Assembly (NCBI GenBank): GCA_043801935.1
Contig: JAZDLO010000234.1
Location: 1 to 23,886, forward strand
DNA: 23,886 nucleotides
Reading direction: 5' to 3'
From: JAZDLO01 sp043801935
GTDB lineage: Bacteria; Actinomycetota; Thermoleophilia; RBG-16-64-13
This document shows, piece by piece, positions 14,367 through 22,823 of this stretch (position 1 is its first letter; every line of letters begins with the position of its first letter). The translations under genes were made by a program, and so were the position numbers. The notes under the pieces are model-generated. The model did no database searches. It was not told the origin of the DNA and saw only the letters and a program-made list of their open reading frames with translations.

Positions 14367-16295
14367 TCATGTGCAGTCGAAGGGGGTGAGGTTCGCTGGC
14401 GACGCTTCTGCCGTCCGGCGTGGCCGCCCCGACTCGGTCCGCACCTCCTGCATGAGCGGCCTGACGAAGTCGCAGTAAGGGAAAGGGGCGCCAAAGCCTG
14501 CCCGAGTCCCGGCCGCGTGGGCGGAATAATGGGCTTGAACCCAGCATTCGCCGCCGCACTCATTCACCACGTCACAGTCCCGGCAGTTTCTCTTGTCCAA
14601 CGCGTGAGCGCCGCGAACGAGTCTGAGGATCGGAGACGCGCGCCAAACTGAAGCAAGGGCGTCCGTGCGCACAGTCCCTGCCGCAAACGCCGGATCTCCA
14701 ACCGTTACCGGGCACGGGTGAACGGTACCGTATGGATCCACTGCAAGAAGCGTGCAGCCAGCGCTACAGAGATCCCGCGGGACAGCAGCACGCTCCCTGA
14801 ATGAACTGAGATTGTCGACCGAAATCCCCCGGTCGGCGGCAGCCTGCTGCAGGGCGCGAAAGGCCAGGAGCATCTCTCGACCGGTCGGGATGAGTTCGGA
14901 CGCTTGGTACGCTCGACCACGTTCATGCGGAAGAATCAGGTGCAGGCGCCGTATGCCGAGCTCGGCCAGAGTGGCGGGTAGGTCCGGAAGTCCGCTCAAG
15001 CACGGCCTGAGAAGAACGGTGTTCACAGAAGGACGGAGGCCGACGCCGTGTAGCAACTCGATCAAGCGTCTCGACTCCGAGAAGCTCCCATCGCCTCGTA
15101 TGACATCGTTGATCGCCTCCGGACCTTCGAGGCTCACCATCGGAATCAGCCGACCGTGTCCGGCTCCGGCGAGAGCTTCCACTGTGCTCTCGGGGTCAGT
15201 TCGCGGCAAGCGGCTGAGGAACAGCCTCACAGCGCACGAGTGATCGCCGGTCAGGTGGTCCAGGAGGGGCAGAAGACAATCCTTGGCGAAGGGGTCACCT
15301 CCGAGAACGACAAAGCTGCTGGCGCCGAGCGAGACGGCTTCATCGACAAGTGAGCGCCATTCAGCGAGGGAAAGCTCCCGGGCGCTTGTCGGCCCTGCCC
15401 TGCTCTCGCCGCAGCTGCCGGTGAATGGACCGCGAGCGTTGTAACAGTGGAGGCATCTCCCACCGCATCGATCCGTCAGATGTAGGTAGACTTCGCCTAA
15501 CTCTGAGAGCGGCTGTCCTCGCTCTGCCGAGAGCAGGTCTGCCGGCCTAGCGGCACCCATCTCTGGAACGACGGCTTCGGCACCGCCCGAAGTCCCGTGC
15601 AGGCGCCGGGCGATCCCCGCGCTCAGCCGGCCGGCAAGAGGGAGGTCTGCCTCGTCGTCGAGGTCCACCCACGCGCCGAGAAGCTTCAGGTCGAGCCCAG
15701 CCTGCTCCAAACCGCGCACGGTCCGCTCGCAGGTGGTTGCCGCACCGATGGGGACCGAAGCCAGGATCCTCTGGACGGCGTGACCCCAGTCGGCCCACAT
15801 CTGTCTGCTCATGCTGATGAGGTAGTAGCCGCCGTCCAAACAGGGACCGATTACCACCTGGCCATCGAGAGATTCCGAGGCCGCCTCCATAAGATATGAG
15901 AGCGGAAGGGCAGGACTGTCGGAGCCGAGGATGACTATGCGTTCGTATCCTCGCGAAAAAAGCCGTGCGAACACATCGGCCAGCCGGGGTCCCAGCCCTT
16001 CTCCCTGCTGGACGAGCGAGCGCCATCCTTCGCTTCCAGCAAGGCTTTCCGGTGCGGGCCGGTCCCACGCCACCCAGCGATGAGCGCCCAGAGCCGCGGA
16101 TGCACGCTCCACCGTAAGCAGCGTTTCGCCCAGGACTACCCGGTACAGGGCCAGGGCCGATTGTGTGCCGATTGCGTCGGCCAGGCGAGTCTTCACCGGC
16201 CTCTCTTCGGCGCGATCGTCAGGGACCCGCGCCATCACCACGAACGCCGTTCGTTGAGATTCAAGCGCCTGTTCTCTCGGCCTTGACTCGCTCAT
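14367..16295 (-). CDS. Fusion: TIGR04282-type transferase + radical SAM/SPASM enzyme
   Basis: 642 aa from ATG 16295 (GAGAAG upstream). Residues about 17-232 match the rSAM/selenodomain-associated transferase 1 family (DUF2064, nucleotidyltransferase-like fold): PVKTRLADAIG (33-43), GSDSPAL (124-130), GPCLDGGYYLI (150-160), DLDDEADL (211-218). Residues about 265-615 are a radical SAM enzyme: CGGRCLHC gives the cluster cysteines C277, C281, C284; GGDPF follows at 332-336. The C-terminal SPASM-type region has cysteines 510, 514, 528, 571, 574, 580, 584 and 608, enough for auxiliary iron-sulfur clusters. A TIGR04283-type transferase gene lies divergently 60 bp away, the usual partner family. The substrate is unknown; a modified sugar or peptide is possible. 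No selenocysteine is seen. Confidence 0.85.
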   Translation of the reverse strand: MSESRPREQALESQRTAFVVMARVPDDRAEERPVKTRLADAIGTQSALALYRVVLGETLLTVERASAALGAHRWVAWDRPAPESLAGSEGWRSLVQQGEGLGPRLADVFARLFSRGYERIVILGSDSPALPLSYLMEAASESLDGQVVIGPCLDGGYYLISMSRQMWADWGHAVQRILASVPIGAATTCERTVRGLEQAGLDLKLLGAWVDLDDEADLPLAGRLSAGIARRLHGTSGGAEAVVPEMGAARPADLLSAERGQPLSELGEVYLHLTDRCGGRCLHCYNARGPFTGSCGESRAGPTSARELSLAEWRSLVDEAVSLGASSFVVLGGDPFAKDCLLPLLDHLTGDHSCAVRLFLSRLPRTDPESTVEALAGAGHGRLIPMVSLEGPEAINDVIRGDGSFSESRRLIELLHGVGLRPSVNTVLLRPCLSGLPDLPATLAELGIRRLHLILPHERGRAYQASELIPTGREMLLAFRALQQAAADRGISVDNLSSFRERAAVPRDLCSAGCTLLAVDPYGTVHPCPVTVGDPAFAAGTVRTDALASVWRASPILRLVRGAHALDKRNCRDCDVVNECGGECWVQAHYSAHAAGTRAGFGAPFPYCDFVRPLMQEVRTESGRPRRTAEASPANLTPFDCT

Positions 16296-16355
16296 CGGCT
16301 TCTCAGCTTATAGTAGAAGGTCAAAGGGCAACCCCGTTCGCGAAGGAACACCGCT

Positions 16356-17117
16356 TTGGAGACCGATCAGCCAAAGGCTCCACCTGATTCTGTGACACGT
16401 CGCGTGTCGGTCATAGTGCCCACCCTCAACGAGGCCGAAAACATCCGTGCGACGATCGCGGCGGCAGGATGGGGATACACAGCCGAAGATCTGGAGATCG
16501 TGGTCGTCGATGCGGAGAGCACAGACGGCACCGCCGACGCCGCGCGGGGACAATTCGAAGCGCTTCTCGTGCTTCAGTCATCTCCCGGCCGAGGGCTTCA
16601 GATGAACCGGGGTGTCGCGGCGAGCCACGGGGATATCCTAGTGTTCTGTCACGCGGATACGCTCCTCCCTCGCGGATGGCTGGAAGCGGTTAGGGCAGCG
16701 ACCGCTTGCCCGGGAACAAGCGGCGGCAGCTTTCGGCCGATGTTCGTTCCCGCAGACCGGCCCATGCTGCGGCTGCTGAACCGGCTTCCCCATCCTAAGA
16801 ACTGGCGTCTTATCTGGGGAGATCAGGTCCAATTCACCACGCGGGATACCTTCGAAGCGGTAGGCGGATTCAAGGAGATCCCGCTGATGGAAGACGTGGA
16901 GATGGCGCGGGCGCTCAAGCGTCGTGGAAAGATGGCTAAACTTCGCCTGAGGGTTGAGACTTCAAGTCGCAAGTTCGAGGAAGTGGGTGCAACCCGACAT
17001 ATCTTCCGCAGCCTCTGGTTCGTCTTCAGCTATCTTTATCTCGGGGCCGACCCTTCTGAGCTGGCCGAAAGGTATCGAACACCTCCGCGCATACAAAACC
17101 TGGATGAACGACCGTGA
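16356..17117 (+). CDS. Family 2 glycosyltransferase, TIGR04283-like (rSAM-associated transferase 2)
   Basis: 253 aa, GT-A fold. SVIVPTLNEAENI begins near residue 18, the DXD-type region is CHADTLLP, and the family signature GDQVQFTTRDTFEAVGGF followed by IPLMEDVEMARALKRRGK is very clear. The end LGADPSELAERYR is also typical. The start is TTG 16356 with AAGGA 9 nt upstream; GTG 16392 is a shorter option. It is divergent from the transferase/radical SAM fusion, which supports a joint pathway. The donor and acceptor sugars cannot be read from the sequence. glnS follows 96 bp downstream and is probably functionally unrelated. Confidence 0.88.
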   Translation: METDQPKAPPDSVTRRVSVIVPTLNEAENIRATIAAAGWGYTAEDLEIVVVDAESTDGTADAARGQFEALLVLQSSPGRGLQMNRGVAASHGDILVFCHADTLLPRGWLEAVRAATACPGTSGGSFRPMFVPADRPMLRLLNRLPHPKNWRLIWGDQVQFTTRDTFEAVGGFKEIPLMEDVEMARALKRRGKMAKLRLRVETSSRKFEEVGATRHIFRSLWFVFSYLYLGADPSELAERYRTPPRIQNLDERP

Positions 17118-17213
17118 ACCTTGACTCGGTTGGGGGGCTGTGAGAAAAAGAGGCCTTGATCCCGATACGAACCGAGAGCAGGGGGCAGCGATGACGGGTG
17201 AAGCAGGAGCGCC

Positions 17214-19067
17214 ATGCCGGACTCGAAAGTGAACGAGGACCAGCAGACGCAACAGGCCCGGGAACCACAGGACCGCCAGGACTTCCTCCGAGAGTTGGTC
17301 CAGCAGGACCTGGCCGCGGGTCGCGTCAACGGCGTGGTGACGCGTTTCCCGCCGGAGCCCAACGGCTACCTCCACATCGGCCACGCCAAGTCCATCTGCC
17401 TGAACTTCGGCATCGCTCGCCAGTTTGGCGGGCAGTGCAACCTGCGTATGGACGATACGAATCCGGCCAAGGAGGACGTCGAGTACGTCGACGCCATCAC
17501 GGCGGACGTGAATTGGCTGATCGACGGCTGGGCGGATCACTGTCTGGGCCTCAAGCCGGTGGGTCGGCTGGCGGAGAAGCGTGACCTGAGGGGCCGCGAG
17601 GACTACTACATTGCCCCGGTCATGCCTGCGCAGAGCCGCGGTGAAGCGCTGGAGCCGTTCTACGCTTCCGACTACTTCGAGCCGCTCTACGAGTACGCCT
17701 TGGAGCTGGTCCGCAAGGGCAAGGCCTTCGTGTGCGACCACACGCCCGCAGAGGTGGACGAGATGCGCGGCGCCCTCGATCGGCCGGGACAAGAGAGCGT
17801 CTATCGGGACCGCTCGGCAGCGGAGAATCTCGACCTGTTTCAGCGGATGCGCGCCGGCGAGTTCGCGGACGGCGCCCGCACATTGCGCGCGATGATCGAT
17901 ATGGGTGCGCCCAACGTGTGGCTGCGCGACCCGGTGCTCTACCGCATCCGCCACGCCCCCCACCATCACACCGGCGACCAGTGGTGCATCTACCCGATGT
18001 ACGACTTCGCCCATGGCTTGAGCGACTACATCGAGGGAATCACCCACAGCATCTGCACGCTCGAGTTCGAGGTGCACCGGCCGCTGTACGAATGGATCCT
18101 CGAGGCCCTGGAGCTGCCGCGGACCCATCCTCGCCAGCGCGAGTTTGCGCGCCTCAATGTGACCTACACGGTGATGAGCAAACGCAAGCTGCTCAGGCTC
18201 GTGCAGGAGGGGCTGGTGCAGGGCTGGGACGACCCGCGCATGCCGACGATCTCGGGCATGCGGCGGCGCGGCTACCCGGCCCAGGCGATCAGGGCGTTCT
18301 GCGACCGCATCGGTGTCGCGAAGCGCGAGAACATGGTCGAGTTGGGACTGTTGGAGCACTTCGTGCGCGATGACCTCAACCGGCGCGCCCCGCGAGCCAT
18401 GGCGGTGCTGCGGCCGCTCCGGGTAGTGATCGAGAACTATCCCGAGGGGCAGGTCGAGAAGATGGAGGCGGTCAACAACCCCGAGGACGCTTCGATGGGC
18501 ACCCGCCGGGTACCGTTCTCCAGGGTCGTCTATATCGAGCAGGACGACTTCCGCGAGGTGCCGCCGCCGAAGTACCATCGTCTGAGCCCGGGAGTCGAGG
18601 TGCGGCTGCGCTACGCGTACCTCATCGCCTGCACCGGGTTGGTCAAGGACCCGGGGAGTGGCGAGGTCGTCGAGGTCCGGGCTCGCTACGATCCGGCCAC
18701 GCGCGGCGGCGACACGCCCGACGGGCGCAAGGTAAAGGCCACCATCCACTGGGTGTCCGCGGCTCATGCGGTCGACGCCGAGGTGCGGCTCTACGAGACA
18801 CTCTTCGAGTTGGAGAACCCGGAGGACGTGCCTGAGGGTCAGGACTTCACTCAGAGTCTCAACCAGAGGTCGCTGGAGACTCTGCAGGGCTGCAAGCTCG
18901 AGCCGTCGCTGGCCGCGGCGGTCCCGGGCTCGTCGTACCAGTTCGAGCGGCTCGGCTATTTCTGCGCCGACTCGGAGGACTCTCGTCCCGGTCTCCCCGT
19001 CTTCAACCGCACCGTCACGATGAAGGACGCCTGGGCCAGGATCGAGAAGAAGCAAGGCCGGGGCTAG
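17214..19067 (+). CDS. glnS: Glutaminyl-tRNA synthetase
   Basis: Class I aminoacyl-tRNA synthetase that charges tRNA-Gln with glutamine directly. 617 aa against about 554 in E. coli. Signatures: RFPPEPNGYLHIGHAKSI with HIGH at 54-57, DDTNPAKEDVEYV, a CIYPMYDFAHGLSDYIEGIT segment, VMSKRK (320-325, the KMSKS-type loop), DDPRMPTISGMRRRGY, and the two C-terminal anticodon-binding barrels (GRKVKATIHWVSAAHA). An insertion of about 37 residues (roughly 106-146, containing EDYYIAPVMPAQ) lies before SDYFE compared with E. coli. AGGAG precedes ATG 17214. tRNA-Gln(CUG) lies 139 bp downstream. Most Actinomycetota make Gln-tRNA with GatCAB instead, so horizontal origin is likely. Confidence 0.96.
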   Translation: MPDSKVNEDQQTQQAREPQDRQDFLRELVQQDLAAGRVNGVVTRFPPEPNGYLHIGHAKSICLNFGIARQFGGQCNLRMDDTNPAKEDVEYVDAITADVNWLIDGWADHCLGLKPVGRLAEKRDLRGREDYYIAPVMPAQSRGEALEPFYASDYFEPLYEYALELVRKGKAFVCDHTPAEVDEMRGALDRPGQESVYRDRSAAENLDLFQRMRAGEFADGARTLRAMIDMGAPNVWLRDPVLYRIRHAPHHHTGDQWCIYPMYDFAHGLSDYIEGITHSICTLEFEVHRPLYEWILEALELPRTHPRQREFARLNVTYTVMSKRKLLRLVQEGLVQGWDDPRMPTISGMRRRGYPAQAIRAFCDRIGVAKRENMVELGLLEHFVRDDLNRRAPRAMAVLRPLRVVIENYPEGQVEKMEAVNNPEDASMGTRRVPFSRVVYIEQDDFREVPPPKYHRLSPGVEVRLRYAYLIACTGLVKDPGSGEVVEVRARYDPATRGGDTPDGRKVKATIHWVSAAHAVDAEVRLYETLFELENPEDVPEGQDFTQSLNQRSLETLQGCKLEPSLAAAVPGSSYQFERLGYFCADSEDSRPGLPVFNRTVTMKDAWARIEKKQGRG

Positions 19068-19206
19068 CCGCCCGCCTCGGTGGCACTGCCTCCCAGCGAT
19101 GGCGGCGCACCACGAGTTGTCGTACATCCCGGCCGCGATGATAAACTTGCTGTCGCTTTGCCCGGGGCGGGGCCCTGGGCTGCATCCCCTGCCGCATCGA
19201 ATCGAT

Positions 19207-19280
19207 TGCCCGGTGGTGTAACGGCAGCACGACTGGCTCTGGACCAGTTAGCCGAGGTTCGAATCCTCGCCGGGCAGCCA
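19207..19280 (+). tRNA. tRNA-Gln (anticodon CUG), CCA encoded
   Basis: Acceptor TGCCCGG (19207-19213) pairs with CCGGGCA (19270-19276); discriminator G19277; CCA at 19278-19280. The anticodon stem ACTGG/CCAGT encloses CTCTGGA, giving CTG at 19239-19241. The T-arm is CGAGG/CCTCG around TTCGAAT. Unlike the tRNA-Leu in this window, CCA is genomically encoded. Confidence 0.97.
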
Positions 19281-19393
19281 TCTTCGCTCTGAGCGCCACG
19301 GGCGCGCCGGTCGCGCGCGTGAGCCGCGGGAACTGGCGCTTCCTGACGGTCGCTGGAGTTCTGGTTGCACCGGATCGTGTCGGCACCCCGGTT

Positions 19394-19411
19394 GGCCCGC
19401 TTCTGCGGGCC
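19394..19411. terminator. Short GC hairpin, possible terminator
   Basis: GGCCCGC (19394-19400) and GCGGGCC (19405-19411) around loop TTCT, 114 bp after tRNA-Gln. No T-tract follows; the role is uncertain. Confidence 0.4.
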
Positions 19412-19437
19412 CTTGCCGCCGTGTCGGTCATATGAGT

Positions 19438-19466
19438 TTGCGAAGCGTGACTCCTGGTCGCACAAT
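19438..19466 (+). promoter_or_regulatory. Possible promoter of the GNAT gene
   Basis: TTGCGA (19438-19443), a 17-bp spacer, CACAAT (19461-19466), 80 bp before the ATG. The match is moderate. The rest of the 266-bp gap between tRNA-Gln and the acetyltransferase shows nothing else. Confidence 0.35.
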
Positions 19467-19546
19467 AGGACAAGCCCTGGTCCGTCACACAAGGATCTAC
19501 CGCAGGGGAAGGCAGACCGAACGAGGGGAGAAGGGCGAACGGATCG

Positions 19547-20002
19547 ATGACGCAGACCGCAGGAAGCCCAGGTATCACCATCCGTGATCTCCAGCTTGAA
19601 GACTACGAAGCGGTGCTCCGCCTTTGGACGGAGGCCGGCCTGTCGTTCCGCCCCCAAGGCCGGGACCGGCGTGACAGGGTGGCCGCAGAGCTCAGAGGAG
19701 GCACGGCGGTGTTCTTGCTGGCCGAGGCAGACGGGAAGTTGGTCGGCGCGGTCCTAGGGACCCACGACGGTCGCAAGGCCTGGATCAATCGGTTGGCCGT
19801 GGCTCCGGCGTTCCGGCGCCGGGGGACCGCCCGCCTTCTCGTGGCCGAGGTGGAAGTCCGGATGGCGGCGTTGGGGCTCGATATCACGGCGGCCTTGATC
19901 GAGTCCCCCAACCAGGCCTCCCTGCGCTTTTTCCAAGAGATCGGATACATTCACGATCCGGAGATAGAGTATGTCAGCAAGAGGCGCTCTCCCGAGACCT
20001 AG
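19547..20002 (+). CDS. GNAT-family N-acetyltransferase
   Basis: 151 aa with the standard acetyl-CoA-dependent fold. ITIRDLQLEDYEAVLRLW is the first strand and helix, then FLLAEADGKLVGAVLGTHDG (central strands). WINRLAVAPAFRRRGTARLL carries the pyrophosphate-binding loop (RRRGTA, in place of QxxGxG/A), and NQASLRFFQEIGY is the motif B end. The last part resembles RimI-like proteins, but the substrate cannot be inferred. GGGGAGAAGGG lies about 15-20 nt before ATG 19547. It is a single-gene unit; downstream neighbours are on the other strand. Confidence 0.85.
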   Translation: MTQTAGSPGITIRDLQLEDYEAVLRLWTEAGLSFRPQGRDRRDRVAAELRGGTAVFLLAEADGKLVGAVLGTHDGRKAWINRLAVAPAFRRRGTARLLVAEVEVRMAALGLDITAALIESPNQASLRFFQEIGYIHDPEIEYVSKRRSPET

Positions 20003-20010
20003 GCGGTTGG

Positions 20011-20047
20011 CGCGGGAGATCAGGGGGCGCGGGAGATCAGGGGGCGC
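20011..20047. repeat. 17-bp tandem repeat, 2.2 copies
   Basis: CGCGGGAGATCAGGGGG at 20011-20027 is repeated exactly at 20028-20044, with CGC of a third copy. It lies between the convergent GNAT and nitroreductase genes. Confidence 0.85.
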
Positions 20048-20050
20048 ACC

Positions 20051-20896
20051 CTACTCTTTCGGTCGGCCGGTGTGGCGCAAGTCCACCCGTCCGCTCCCAC
20101 CGAAAGGCCGGCTCGGATTTCCCACTGCCGTCATGTAGATGACAGCTTCGGTACGCCCGTCGATACCCAACAGAGCATTGGCCTCATCGTCATAGAAGGC
20201 GGCTACGTGGCAGCTCCCCAGGCTTTGCGCCACCGCGGCCAGGGAAAGCTGGGCGGCGATATGACCCGCGTCCAGGTAGAAGTACCGGTAGGCGCGCTCG
20301 CGATACTTCCACTTGCTGCGAGCGAAGACGGCAGTCCACAAGAAAACGGCGCCGGCTTTGCCACACATGGGCTGATCTAGAGCAGCCGCTGCGATCTCGG
20401 CTCTCAAATCGCCGGTCTTCAACTGCTCCAACGAGTGGCTGCCCTCGACTATCGGGCGCTCGAGGATGTCCACACCGGTGACGCGATAGTGATAAAGGCC
20501 GGGCTCGAGATCTTCCACCTTGTTGGCTACCACGTAGGTCTCGATGGGGTAGAGGGCTCCGGCGCTGGGGGCGGCCCGGAAGAAGTCCTGGCCGTGTGGG
20601 GTGACAAAAGAGGTCGTCACCCCGGCCGACGCCCACAGGAGACGAGATAGGTCGACCAGGGTCAACGGGATGGTGCTGAAAGAACGTACGCTACGCCGGC
20701 GGCCCACACACGTCCACAGATCGGGCGGCGGGTCTTCGTCGAGCGCCGGAGCAGGGATGGGCAGACTGGTCACCGGAGCATGGGCATAGAACTTGTAGGT
20801 CGGTGGCTTGCTCCGCCAGTCGAGCTCGCGCGCCTCCATCGCCTCCCGGCGGTAGCACGTCTCTTCCTGAAACGCTCGTCCCGGATACTCGAGCAT
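20051..20896 (-). CDS. SagB-type nitroreductase / dehydrogenase
   Basis: 281 aa from ATG 20896, preceded on the minus strand by AGGAGG; upstream in-frame codons run into the divergent MFS gene and were discarded. The N-terminus MLEYPGRAFQEETCYRREAM is characteristic of the SagB/ThcOx group. The FMN-binding nitroreductase fold shows GRRRSVRSFS (first FMN contact), LSRLLWASAGVTT, RAAPSAGALYPIETYVV, LDAGHIAAQLSLAAVAQSLG and a final AVGNPSRP. Members with YcaO and leader-peptide partners oxidise azolines in RiPPs, but no YcaO or precursor is seen here, so a stand-alone oxidoreductase is more likely. It is divergent from the MFS exporter with a 100-bp gap. Confidence 0.87.
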   Translation of the reverse strand: MLEYPGRAFQEETCYRREAMEARELDWRSKPPTYKFYAHAPVTSLPIPAPALDEDPPPDLWTCVGRRRSVRSFSTIPLTLVDLSRLLWASAGVTTSFVTPHGQDFFRAAPSAGALYPIETYVVANKVEDLEPGLYHYRVTGVDILERPIVEGSHSLEQLKTGDLRAEIAAAALDQPMCGKAGAVFLWTAVFARSKWKYRERAYRYFYLDAGHIAAQLSLAAVAQSLGSCHVAAFYDDEANALLGIDGRTEAVIYMTAVGNPSRPFGGSGRVDLRHTGRPKE

Positions 20897-20996
20897 GTCT
20901 CCTCCTGCTTTTTGAGGACCGGCCGCAAGGTGATAGCCTGGATGACTACGCGCTCTGCGCGATTCTATCTCCGTCCATCTGAGCCAAAGTTCCCAC

Positions 20997-22304
20997 ATGA
21001 GCAGTCCTGTGACAAGTGAGTCCGACCGCGCGTCGGGAGGATATCCCGACTCCGCCGGCGCGGCCCCGGAGCAGACCCAGTGGTTCCAGTTGGTCGTGAT
21101 CTGTGCTGCCAGCTTCGTGGTCTGGTCGGGCTTCGGCGCCATCCTGCCGTACCTACCGGTGTTCCTGCAGGAGCAGGCGCACGCCTCTGTGTGGCTGATC
21201 GGGATAGTGGCGGCCTCCTATTATGTGGGCACTTTCGTGTTCTCCGCACCGCTCGGCCGTCTAAGCGACTCTATCGGGCGCAAGCCCGTGATCGTGGCCG
21301 GAGTGGGATTGTACTCGGTGGCCACCGTGCTCTTCGTCTCGACCACTCACCCGGGGTGGTTCATCTTGTTCCGGTTGCTGGAAGGCATGGGGGCGGCCGC
21401 CGTCACTCCGGCCGGACAGGCTCTGGTGGCCGAGTTGACGACCGAGAACACCCGCAGCCGGGCCTACGGATGGCTGACCACGGCCCAGTTCGGTGGACTG
21501 GTGGCGGGACCGGTGATGGCGTGGCCGCTGTACAGCCTGGGAGGAGGCAAGGGTATATGGGCTTTCTACACGATCTTCCTCTTTGGCAGCGCGCTGTCGG
21601 CCATCACGGTGGTGGTCCTCTTGGTCGCGATCAGGGAACCCGAGGACGCGCGGCTGCGCCGGGCTGTGAAGGTCAGACACCCACCATACCGCCAGCTGGT
21701 CACCCGGCCGGTGCTGGCCTTTATCGTCGTGGCCGCGACGGGGCACTTCGCCATGGGTGTCTTCGAGGTGCTCTGGAGCTTGTGGCTGCGTCACCTTGGA
21801 GCCTCGGTGCGCTACGTGGGTCTCACCTGGATCGCGTTCAGCGTGCCTATGCTTCTCGCCTGGGTGGGGGGCTACCTGGCCGACCGCTACAGCCGGTGGG
21901 CGCTCATGTTCTCAGGGTATACGGTCTCGGCCTTCGCCTGGATCTCGTACGGCGTCACTCGCAACTTGACGCTCTTTCTGGTGGTAAATGTGATCGAAGG
22001 TCTAGCCATCGCCTGGTCTTATCCCGCCAAGCAGGGGTTCTTGGTGCAGGTAGTGCCTCGGCGCTGGCTGGGGACGGTCCAAGGATTGGAGCAGACGTGC
22101 CTCCAGGTGGCGGCCTTGATCGGCACATTGGTGGCGCCGGTGCTGTACAGCCATCTGTCCGGTTACGTGATCAGCGTGGCCGGGGTGGTCTCCCTTCTGG
22201 GTCTCGTCTACGGAGCGCCCGTCCTGTACAAGGAGTGGGGCCGGATAAGCGCCGGACGTTCAGTGGGACAAATCGAGCACGTACCGGTGTCAAACGGCGA
22301 CTGA
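20997..22304 (+). CDS. Major facilitator superfamily transporter, probable drug/small-molecule exporter
   Basis: 435 aa, about 12 membrane segments. Motif A between TM2 and TM3 is GRLSDSIGRKP, and a motif-C-like glycine-rich stretch (GGLVAGPVMAWPLYSLGGG) lies in TM5. A second-half motif A relative, GGYLADRYSRW, starts the second bundle. The pattern resembles TetA/MdtG-type proton antiporters, but the substrate is not readable. The start is ATG 20997; no clear ribosome site is seen. It is divergent from the SagB-type gene, so shared control or a joint product (modify and export) is possible but unproven. Confidence 0.88.
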   Translation: MSSPVTSESDRASGGYPDSAGAAPEQTQWFQLVVICAASFVVWSGFGAILPYLPVFLQEQAHASVWLIGIVAASYYVGTFVFSAPLGRLSDSIGRKPVIVAGVGLYSVATVLFVSTTHPGWFILFRLLEGMGAAAVTPAGQALVAELTTENTRSRAYGWLTTAQFGGLVAGPVMAWPLYSLGGGKGIWAFYTIFLFGSALSAITVVVLLVAIREPEDARLRRAVKVRHPPYRQLVTRPVLAFIVVAATGHFAMGVFEVLWSLWLRHLGASVRYVGLTWIAFSVPMLLAWVGGYLADRYSRWALMFSGYTVSAFAWISYGVTRNLTLFLVVNVIEGLAIAWSYPAKQGFLVQVVPRRWLGTVQGLEQTCLQVAALIGTLVAPVLYSHLSGYVISVAGVVSLLGLVYGAPVLYKEWGRISAGRSVGQIEHVPVSNGD

Positions 22305-22310
22305 TATTGC

Positions 22311-22323
22311 TATGATTATCTCC
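22311..22323 (+). promoter_or_regulatory. Extended -10 element suggesting a leaderless transcript
   Basis: TGCTATGAT (22308-22316) forms an extended -10 (TGn + TATGAT). The expected transcription start, 6-8 nt downstream, falls on ATG 22324. No ribosome site precedes either ATG. Confidence 0.4.
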
Positions 22324-22794
22324 ATGGACGAGAGCGTTGCCTCACAGTCGAATACGCGGCGGGGAGGCGAGCGGCGCCGGCGCCGCTTCAGCTTCGTGCT
22401 GCACGAGCGGAGGAGCGGCTTCGACCGGCGTGAGCTGGTGACCGCCGGTCCGACCGCCACCGTCTTTGAGAACACGCTGACCGGCTTGCGGGACCATCCG
22501 GGGACGCTCTGGGTGCTGCTGGTCACGGTGAACGTGCTCAACCTGGCCGACTTCGCCCTTACCCTCAACGTGTTGGCCCTGGGTGGTGGGGAAGCGAACC
22601 CGATAATGCGCTCGTTGTTCGCGCTGAACCCGGCGTACGCGGGCACGTTCAAGATCATGGCCGTGCTCGTGACCAGCGGATTGGTGTGGCGTTGCCGGCG
22701 TTTTCGGAGTGCGCTGGGAGCGGCACTGCTGATGCTGGCCATCTTCGCCGGCGTGTTCTTCTACCACATCATCGGCTGGACGGTCTTCGGTTAA
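22324..22794 (+). CDS. DUF5658-like small membrane protein
   Basis: 156 aa from ATG 22324; an in-frame ATG at 22312 would add four residues but lies inside the probable -10 box. The basic cytoplasmic N-terminus (GGERRRRRFSFVLHERRSGF) is followed by three hydrophobic helices (about 62-85, 103-121 and 130-150). The DUF5658 landmark LNLADFALTLNVLALGGGEANPIM spans the end of helix 1; members carry this D-x-x-x-T...G...E-x-N-P pattern. No function is known for the family. It lies 19 bp after the MFS stop (measured from 22304), and is convergent with the HD-GYP gene, 29 bp apart. Confidence 0.75.
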   Translation: MDESVASQSNTRRGGERRRRRFSFVLHERRSGFDRRELVTAGPTATVFENTLTGLRDHPGTLWVLLVTVNVLNLADFALTLNVLALGGGEANPIMRSLFALNPAYAGTFKIMAVLVTSGLVWRCRRFRSALGAALLMLAIFAGVFFYHIIGWTVFG

Positions 22795-22823
22795 AGGTCC
22801 GGGGCGCTCCGGTCCGTTTCCCA

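Noticed and set aside
14367..16295. Possible selenoprotein because of the rSAM/selenodomain name
   Set aside because: The whole ORF reads without internal TGA and all cluster positions are ordinary cysteines.
16962..19127. 721-aa minus-strand ORF
   Set aside because: It is the antisense shadow of glnS and the end of the glycosyltransferase gene; the plus-strand frame has complete synthetase motifs, and the antisense protein has no recognisable domain. Long antisense ORFs are expected at this GC content.
20051..22304. RiPP (azoline peptide) cluster from the SagB-type gene and exporter
   Set aside because: No YcaO cyclodehydratase, no E1-like partner and no precursor peptide were seen near the gene; two genes alone are not enough.
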